Part shown: in pieces, positions 39,189 to 44,656 of the stretch | Numbering within the stretch: the stretch's first letter is position 1 | Layout: each line of letters starts with the position of its first letter | Assembly (NCBI GenBank): GCA_002394305.1 | Contig: DGTM01000071.1 | Coordinates: forward strand, 8,601-53,256 | Direction: 5' to 3' | From: Prevotellaceae bacterium UBA4336 | GTDB taxonomy: Bacteria > Bacteroidota > Bacteroidia > Bacteroidales > Bacteroidaceae | DNA: 44,656 nucleotides | Notes under the pieces: model-generated | What the model was told of the DNA's origin: nothing | What the model saw: only the letters and a program-made list of their open reading frames with translations | The model's database searches: none | Position numbers and translations under genes: made by a program

Positions 39189-40139
39189 ATGGAACGAATA
39201 AGACACTGGATATTTGTTGCCATCCTTTTGGTCAGCAAGTCTGCAGCGGCACAGGATGACGTCATCGTCTTTACGCCCCAATGGATAGCGCAGGCACAAT
39301 TTGCCGGCTATTATGTGGCCGAGACAAAGGGCTTCTATCGCGAGGCTGGCGTGAAAGTTCGGATAGAGCATCCTTCGGCTACACAGCCTGCTGTGAACCG
39401 CTTGCTTTCTGGTGAATGCCAAGCTACGACACTACAACTGTGTCAAGCTTTGGAAATAGCAGACAGTAACAAACCTCTGGTGAACATCCTGCAGACCTCA
39501 ATGAACAATGCCATGGTCATCGTCTCTGCCCGTAAGAAAGACCCTCTGAAGCAGAAGGGTGCCAAGGTAGGCATTTGGAGCGTTGGCTTTGGGCAGCTTG
39601 CCATCTGTATGAGCGCCAAGGACCATCTCGATTACCAGTGGGTGCGCTTTGCCCAGAACGTCAACCTGTTTGTCTCGGGGGTTCTCGATGCCACCCTGGC
39701 CATGAGTTACAATGAGTTTTACCAGTTGGCGCAGGCAGGCATAGAGATGACGGACAAGAATGTTTATCGTTTCTGCGACCACGGCTACAACGTGCAGGAG
39801 GACGGAGTTTACATGAATCGAGACTACTACGAGAAGCATCGCGACCAGGCTTGCCGTTTTGCACAGGCCAGTCGCAAGGGGTGGGAGTGGGCCGTAGCTC
39901 ATCCGGAAGAGGCACTCGACATTGTGATGCGTTATGTTGATAAGGAACGCGTAGCCACCAACCGTGTGATGCAACGACTGATGCTCAAGGAAGTGTTGCG
40001 CCTACAGGTGGATCGCGAGTCGAAGAAGCGTGAGTTCCGGCTGCGTCCTGATATGGTGCAGCTTGCCAGCCGATTGATGAAGGAGAACGGGATGCTCAGC
40101 CGGGAAGTGACGTACGATGAGTTAATAGACAACAGATAA
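39189..40139 (+). CDS. periplasmic NMT1/THI5-like substrate-binding protein
   Basis: A 316-residue exported protein (signal MERIRHWIFVAILLVSKSAAA). The fold is that of the SsuA/THI5/NMT1 binding proteins: FTPQWIAQAQFAGYYVAETKGFYREAGVKV, then a hinge, GIWSVGFGQ, and QEDGVYMNRDYYEKHRD. Such proteins usually deliver thiamine precursors, sulfonates or nitrate to an ABC permease, but no permease or ATPase gene is next to it. Instead its stop is 3 bp before a transmembrane PP2C phosphatase gene, which suggests it reports ligand to that sensor. The ligand is unknown. The last 40 residues are charged and may form an extra helix. Confidence 0.85.
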   Translation: MERIRHWIFVAILLVSKSAAAQDDVIVFTPQWIAQAQFAGYYVAETKGFYREAGVKVRIEHPSATQPAVNRLLSGECQATTLQLCQALEIADSNKPLVNILQTSMNNAMVIVSARKKDPLKQKGAKVGIWSVGFGQLAICMSAKDHLDYQWVRFAQNVNLFVSGVLDATLAMSYNEFYQLAQAGIEMTDKNVYRFCDHGYNVQEDGVYMNRDYYEKHRDQACRFAQASRKGWEWAVAHPEEALDIVMRYVDKERVATNRVMQRLMLKEVLRLQVDRESKKREFRLRPDMVQLASRLMKENGMLSREVTYDELIDNR

Positions 40140-40142
40140 CAT

Positions 40143-42077
40143 ATGAAAAAGATTATTCAATACGTCCGTCGAAAGCTCTCTTTCAGGGTCAGCCTGTGGG
40201 TAGTCATATTTGCTGCTGTCATCTTCGTTGCTGCTCTCGGCTTCCTGTTCTATCAGTCGCGTGAAGCTATCCGTCAGGAGGCCATCAACCATGCCTCGCA
40301 GATACTCGACAAGACGTCGCTGCGAGTGGAGGGTATCCTGAACCGTGTAGAGGTGGCTTCGGACATAACCAAGTGGCTCGTGCAGCGACATCCCGACAAT
40401 GCCGACTCGATGTTTGTCTACAGCCAGGGGATGCTGCAGAACAACCCCGACTTCTACAACTGCTCTATCGCTTTCGAGCCTTACTACTTCAATAACAAAG
40501 GTCGCTACTTCTCGGCATATACAAAACACGACGGTGACAGCATCCGTACCATACAGGGCGGCAACGACATCTACCAGTACTTCTACATGGACTGGTATCT
40601 GATGCCTATGCTGAGCGAGCGTCCTTGCTGGACCGAGCCTTACATGGACTACGACACACACACCAATACCAGTGAGATGGTGACCAGTTACTGCCAGTTA
40701 ATCAAGGACCGGAAGGGGCGAAAAATCGGCGTCATCAACACCAGCCTCTCGCTGAATTGGCTTTCACAAACCATCTCCAATGTGAAGCCATATCCCCATT
40801 CTTACAGCATCATGATAGGCCGTGGCGGTATCTTCTTTGTTCACCCGGACACAAGCATGATTTCGCGTCAGTCCATCTTCACCCAGACGATCGAGCATCC
40901 CGACACAGCTATGTCTGCATTGGGGCATGCCATGCAGCGTGGCGAGGAGGGCATGAAGCGTATGCATATTGATGGCAATGACTGCTACGTATTCTACAAA
41001 CCCCTCGGCAAGACGGGCTGCTCAATGGCTATCGTCTGCCCGGAAAAAGACATCTTCGGTGGTTTTGACCGTGTGCGCCGTGCTGTGATAGCTATTGTCT
41101 GTGCTGGCTTGCTGCTGATGCTTTACGTCTTCATCCGTATCATCACCCGCGAGCTTAGTCCGCTGCACCAGTTGGCAAAGGGGGCTGAGACCATTGCTTC
41201 GGGACAGTTCGATGCCCAGTTGCCCGACTTCCGGCGCACCGATGAAATCGGTCAGCTGACCCGCTCGTTTGCCGGAATGCAACAATCGCTCGTGAAATAC
41301 ATCGAAGAGCTGAAGGACACTACGGCCCAGAAGGCTTCGATAGACAGGGACATTCGCATTGCAAGCGCCATACAAATGGGCATGTTGCCCGATAAGTTTC
41401 CTACCCGGGCCGACCGCGACGACGTGCAGATTTATGCTTCGCTGACCCCAGCCAAAGATGTCGGCGGCGACCTGTTCGACTTCTACTTCCGGGGTGAGAA
41501 GCTCTTCTTCTGCATTGGCGATGTCTCGGGCAAGGGCGTGCCGGCGTCGCTTTTCATGGCAGTCACCAGAGCTGTGTTCCGCACAGTTTCCGCTCGCGAT
41601 TCGATGCCCGACGATATCGTCACAGCCATGAACCAAACGATGGTAGGCATGAACAAAACCCACATGTTCGTCACTCTTTTCGTCGGGGTGCTTGACTTGT
41701 CTACGGGCCACTTGTTTTACTGCAATGCAGGCCACGATGCGCCTTTACTTATTGGCGACGGTGTCGGAGTGCTGCCCTGCGACAACAACATTCCCGTGGG
41801 CTTCATGTCCACATGGAAATATACGCTGCAAGAGGCACAAATCTTCACTGGCACGACCATTTTCCTCTTCACCGATGGGCTCACCGAGGCTATGGACATT
41901 AACAAAGCACAATTCCAGATGCAGCGTGTGGGCGATGTGGCAATCAACGCCCTTGCAGACGGACAACAGGAACCACATGAACTCATCAGACGGATGACTG
42001 AGTCGGTCCGTCTGTTTGTCGGGGGGGCCGAGCAAAGCGACGACTTAACCATGATGGCTATACAATATATTAAATAA
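40143..42077 (+). CDS. transmembrane sensor PP2C/SpoIIE-type phosphatase (RsbU-like)
   Basis: A 644-residue sensor. Membrane helices at about residues 14-38 and 315-338 enclose a periplasmic Cache-like domain (LDKTSLRVEGIL, FEPYYFNNKGRYFSAY, INTSLSLNWLS). A HAMP segment follows (ELSPLHQLAKGAETIASGQF to RRTDEIGQLTRSF), a short coiled coil, then the SpoIIE-type phosphatase (residues about 410-640) with the metal-binding DVGGDLFDF, IGDVSGKGVPASLFM, CNAGHDAPLLI, LFTDGLTEAMD and the final DDLTMMAI. In partner-switch systems such a phosphatase dephosphorylates a STAS protein; a STAS gene lies 13 bp downstream. The gene follows the binding protein by 3 bp. Confidence 0.92.
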   Translation: MKKIIQYVRRKLSFRVSLWVVIFAAVIFVAALGFLFYQSREAIRQEAINHASQILDKTSLRVEGILNRVEVASDITKWLVQRHPDNADSMFVYSQGMLQNNPDFYNCSIAFEPYYFNNKGRYFSAYTKHDGDSIRTIQGGNDIYQYFYMDWYLMPMLSERPCWTEPYMDYDTHTNTSEMVTSYCQLIKDRKGRKIGVINTSLSLNWLSQTISNVKPYPHSYSIMIGRGGIFFVHPDTSMISRQSIFTQTIEHPDTAMSALGHAMQRGEEGMKRMHIDGNDCYVFYKPLGKTGCSMAIVCPEKDIFGGFDRVRRAVIAIVCAGLLLMLYVFIRIITRELSPLHQLAKGAETIASGQFDAQLPDFRRTDEIGQLTRSFAGMQQSLVKYIEELKDTTAQKASIDRDIRIASAIQMGMLPDKFPTRADRDDVQIYASLTPAKDVGGDLFDFYFRGEKLFFCIGDVSGKGVPASLFMAVTRAVFRTVSARDSMPDDIVTAMNQTMVGMNKTHMFVTLFVGVLDLSTGHLFYCNAGHDAPLLIGDGVGVLPCDNNIPVGFMSTWKYTLQEAQIFTGTTIFLFTDGLTEAMDINKAQFQMQRVGDVAINALADGQQEPHELIRRMTESVRLFVGGAEQSDDLTMMAIQYIK

Positions 42078-42090
42078 TAATTAAACAAAC

Positions 42091-42396
42091 ATGAAAACGT
42101 CAATTCAAGAATTAGATGGTAAAGTGGTTGCTATTCTGGAAGGCAGTCTCGACACCGTAGCTGCAGCAGAGACCGAAGAGGCATTGAGGCCGCTGGGCAG
42201 CGTAGAGGACAAGGACATCGTCATCGATTGCACGCAGTTGGAGTATATTTCGTCGGCCGGGCTGCGTATTTTCCTCGTTATCCTGCAGAACGCCGAGGAA
42301 AAGGGAAGTCACGTCTATATCAAAGGTATCAACGACACCGTGCGCGAAATCTTCAATATCACGGGGTTTAGTAATATCTTTATGTTTATGGAATGA
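42091..42396 (+). CDS. STAS-domain anti-sigma factor antagonist
   Basis: A 101-residue single STAS domain similar to SpoIIAA/RsbV. The phosphorylatable serine is expected in YISSAGLRIFL (residues about 51-61), which matches the family motif SSAGLR. It should be the substrate of the phosphatase encoded just upstream. No anti-sigma kinase (RsbW-type) or sigma factor gene is present in the window, so its output partner is elsewhere or is not a sigma factor. Its stop overlaps the start of the decayed permease gene (ATGATG at 42393), which shows the permease once belonged to this operon. Confidence 0.92.
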   Translation: MKTSIQELDGKVVAILEGSLDTVAAAETEEALRPLGSVEDKDIVIDCTQLEYISSAGLRIFLVILQNAEEKGSHVYIKGINDTVREIFNITGFSNIFMFME

Positions 42397-42601
42397 TGGA
42401 ATCAGCAGTATTTCTGAGTTTCAATCTTTATGCATGGATAACAATAGCGACGGTGCTCTTGATGTTTACCGTCCTGCTGGACTATGGTCCCGGCGGCTAC
42501 CGCTTCAGCGACTTCATACGCATCGGTCTGCTAATATCATCATCCTGGCAGCCAACATCTTTATCGTGAACATCATCTATCTGCTGACCCCGCTACAATA
42601 G
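42393..42601 (+). pseudogene. SLC13-type permease, internal deletion and frameshift
   Basis: The start MMESAVFLSFNLYAWITIATVL gives the first membrane helix of an SLC13/DASS-type permease. It then jumps in frame to YGPGGYRFSDFIRIG, a block from near the C-terminus of that family, so several hundred residues are missing. A further frameshift near 42530 puts the true ending (ANIIILAANIFIVNIIYLLTPLQ, stop at 42599) in another frame. Intact members are about 450-600 residues. Both lesions show it is dead. Overlap with the STAS gene suggests the signalling operon once controlled or served transport. Confidence 0.8.
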
Positions 42602-42630
42602 AAGTGGGAAAAAGAAGGTAGAGAAGAAGA

Positions 42631-42675
42631 AAGGGTCGGATCCTTGCTTGAGGAATCCGACCCTTTCCGTTTTTG
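42631..42675. terminator. terminator between converging operons
   Basis: AAGGGTCGGAT (42631-42641) pairs with ATCCGACCCTT (near 42656-42666) around a 14-base loop with its own short stem, followed by TTCCGTTTTT. It ends the signalling operon and may serve the minus-strand gene too. Confidence 0.85.
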
Positions 42676-42700
42676 TCATTTGAAGCCTGTTCTGCCATGT

Positions 42701-44656
42701 TTACTTCACGAGGATGCGTCTTACGCTAACCGTGCCGTCGGGTTTCGTGGTGCGGACGATGTTGATGCCGCGCTGCGGACGGGCCACCTTCATGCCGTCG
42801 ATGGTGAAGACGGCTTCTTCGCCGCCTGCCATCAAGTCTGCGGTGGGCGACATGATGGCATCGAGAAAGGCATCTTCGTCGAAGTTCTCGTCAATGCCAC
42901 AGAGCCACTCGCTATAGGAGGTGAGGGTGTTGGTCTGACGGATGGTGGGGCGCGTCATGCGGTAGATGCGCTTGCCGCCATCGGGATAGCGCCCTACGCT
43001 CTCGTCGCCACCATGTGGCTGATAGGTGAGGCAGTCGCTCCAGGAGCCGTCGGCCGCAGTCAGCGTGACGCTCTGCTGGCCCGTGTTACTCAGCTTAAAG
43101 CCTGCATGCAGGTAGCGTAGGGGGTCGAGGTTGTCGGCCCAGACGATATAATAGCCGTGTGCAGGAATGATGGTGGAGGCTCCCCAACCCTCGGACAGAG
43201 GACGCGGGGCGATGCAGTACTTTTCGGGTACGGCGGGGTCGTCGGTGAGGTACATGCCGCTGAGGTCGATGTCGTGGTCGGTGGTGTTGTACAGTTCTAT
43301 CCAGTCACTCCGCTTGCCGTACTCGTTTGCGCTGGCGGTATTGCTTGCGCTAACCTCGTTGACGACAACTGGAGGTGCGCCTGCTGCTACGAGGCAGTCG
43401 GGGTGCAGGGGGGTGAAGACTGCCGTCAGCTCTGTGTCGGCATCGGTTTCGAGCCGAATCGTACGGTCGCGGCTGACGATGGCTGAGCCGGAAGTGATGC
43501 TGTAACTTATCTCGGCATCCCAATAGATGTCGGACGAGCCTGGAACATTGTTGTGCACCTCGACTGCAATGATGTTCTCGCCTCGGCGCAGGAGTCCGGT
43601 GGGGAGGTCCAGCGTGCCGGAATCGGGATTGTTCGGGGCATAGGTTGTGGCGTATGTCGTGAAGGACGGAACTCCGTCGGGCATCAGGTAGCGACAGGCT
43701 TCCGTGCCGTTGATGTAGACTACAAAGCCGTCGTCGGCTGTGAAGTTGAGAACCATCGACGCTACGCCCGTGGGGTCGTCGTCGAACATGAAGCTTTTGC
43801 GGAAGTAGTAGGTGGGATGCTTCTGGTTGCTGTCAGGGCCGAAGCTGATGGTGGTGGCAATGCCCGTCTTGCCGTAGCCGAGGGGCGTGACGCCTTCGGC
43901 CCAGTTTGATACGGAGCCGGTCTTCCAGTCGGTGCCGTCGAGTGCCCCCTGGTCCCAGTAGCTCCATTTGTCGCCCCTGCTGATGGCTTTCACAGTGGCA
44001 TTGCCGTTCTTTCTCCAGCCCACGAAGTTGTAGCCTGCCGGTGCCGACGCTTCGAGCGTGACGGGAGCGAAGAGCATGCCGTCGAAGGCTGCGCCGGGTA
44101 TGGGCTGACCGTTCAGCAGGAGGGCTGCACCGGGAGCCGTGGCGCTGATTTGTACCGACATGCCCGAGCCGAGGCCGTATACGGAGCGCAGCGTGTTCAT
44201 GCGAACGGCGCGCGACGTCAGTCCGACCATTGCCGACCTCTGTTCATTGTATGAGGTCCAAGGCTCTTTGCTTTCCCACGAAAGGGCGGGCTCGACGAGA
44301 CGGCAGATGCTGTCGCCTATGCTGAGGCAGCGGTCTTTCGTGAAGACGCTGCCATGCAGGATGCAGTAGGCATCGACGAAGCGCCGACGGAAGTCTGCGC
44401 TGCCTCGCTTCATGTTGTTGTAGATGGCAAGCAGCTCGTTGCCGTAGTTGCCGTCGAGAAGCTTCACGCCGTTGTTGTTGCTCCATCCCCAATCTTGGTC
44501 GTGAAGCGTCAGGTGGAACTTGCCGTCGGGCAGCGAGCGGTAGCCCTTTACATTATTATTATTGCAAATCCAGTCCGAGCAGCCAATGTAGCTGATGGCG
44601 GCGAAGAAGTTCGTTACCTCGTCGATGTCGACAAGTTTCTTGAGTTCTTCGTAGGT
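42701..44656 (-). CDS. CotH-type kinase and lamin-tail secreted protein (partial, 5' end outside)
   Basis: At least 651 residues; the frame is open to the window edge. The first visible part is the C-terminal half of a CotH kinase domain (VDIDEVTNFFAAISYIGCSDW, GYRSLPDGKFHLTLHDQDWGWS). CotH proteins phosphorylate secreted proteins in Bacillus spores, but in Bacteroidetes their targets are unknown. A beta-rich region follows with an internal InlB-like PAGYNFVGWR repeat and a jelly-roll-like segment (FTADDGFVVYINGTEACRY), then a lamin-tail domain (VVNEVSASNTASANEYGKRSDWIELYN). The end GINIVRTTKPDGTVSVRRILVK resembles a T9SS-type tail. It is probably surface-exposed. Converges on the signalling operon. 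Confidence 0.85.
   Translation of the reverse strand, partial: TYEELKKLVDIDEVTNFFAAISYIGCSDWICNNNNVKGYRSLPDGKFHLTLHDQDWGWSNNNGVKLLDGNYGNELLAIYNNMKRGSADFRRRFVDAYCILHGSVFTKDRCLSIGDSICRLVEPALSWESKEPWTSYNEQRSAMVGLTSRAVRMNTLRSVYGLGSGMSVQISATAPGAALLLNGQPIPGAAFDGMLFAPVTLEASAPAGYNFVGWRKNGNATVKAISRGDKWSYWDQGALDGTDWKTGSVSNWAEGVTPLGYGKTGIATTISFGPDSNQKHPTYYFRKSFMFDDDPTGVASMVLNFTADDGFVVYINGTEACRYLMPDGVPSFTTYATTYAPNNPDSGTLDLPTGLLRRGENIIAVEVHNNVPGSSDIYWDAEISYSITSGSAIVSRDRTIRLETDADTELTAVFTPLHPDCLVAAGAPPVVVNEVSASNTASANEYGKRSDWIELYNTTDHDIDLSGMYLTDDPAVPEKYCIAPRPLSEGWGASTIIPAHGYYIVWADNLDPLRYLHAGFKLSNTGQQSVTLTAADGSWSDCLTYQPHGGDESVGRYPDGGKRIYRMTRPTIRQTNTLTSYSEWLCGIDENFDEDAFLDAIMSPTADLMAGGEEAVFTIDGMKVARPQRGINIVRTTKPDGTVSVRRILVK

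Overview
The window looks like the chromosome of a Bacteroidales bacterium, most likely Prevotellaceae or a close relative. Three things point there. At least ten genes carry Bacteroidetes-type promoters (TTTG, about 19-20 bp, TAnnTTTG) instead of sigma70 boxes. Several families are typical of the group: type III glutamine synthetase, CBM20-GH77 MalQ, a DUF4836-like protein, DUF4838, a DEFD-box helicase, and secreted giants with a T9SS-like tail. The genes are also rich in short repeats. The genus is an inference. Coding GC is high (roughly 55-60% by eye), apart from an AT-rich accessory patch at about 3.86-6.25 kb. No rRNA, prophage, transposase or CRISPR array was seen.

Layout. 1-2.4 kb: end of gltB, then gltD (ammonia assimilation). 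2.5-3.9 kb: two small toxin-antitoxin-like modules, a YafQ type with a broken toxin and an intact GNAT type, the latter between imperfect direct repeats. 4.1-6.2 kb: two AT-rich hypothetical membrane genes and a repeat-rich gap. 6.3-8.6 kb: glnN. 8.6-15.3 kb: a small secreted protein, a DUF4838 protein, a NhaD antiporter, a DbpA-like helicase and a FadL-type outer membrane protein. 15.6-20.4 kb (minus strand): an O-acetylation operon of two SGNH proteins and an MBOAT. 20.5-27.5 kb: a LOG-family protein, malQ, mltG (minus), tRNA-Thr(CGT), an FGGY-kinase remnant and a GH43 enzyme (minus). 28.0-33.5 kb: a compact operon of a DUF4836-like protein, an ABC ATPase, an FtsX-type permease and a three-domain AmgK-RapZ-MurU fusion. 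33.6-42.6 kb: a 1428-residue secreted phosphodiester glycosidase/phosphatase, a serine hydrolase, then a signalling operon (NMT1-type binding protein, Cache-HAMP-PP2C phosphatase, STAS protein, decayed SLC13 permease). 42.7 kb to the end (minus): a CotH/lamin-tail secreted protein cut by the window edge.

Themes. Nitrogen and amino-sugar handling recurs: GltBD and GlnN make glutamine and glutamate, and the fusion protein combines sugar kinase, RapZ-type sensor and nucleotidyltransferase domains of the cell-wall sugar salvage pathway. Envelope modification is the second theme (O-acetylation operon, MltG, serine hydrolase, ABC/FtsX pair). The most unusual property is that short, often palindromic, dispersed repeats lie in frame inside conserved proteins (GltB, GltD twice, GlnN, MBOAT, MalQ, the DUF4836-like protein, the fusion protein) and supply start codons, stop codons and -33 promoter boxes. 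Several genes are visibly decayed (YafQ toxin, FGGY kinase, SLC13 permease).
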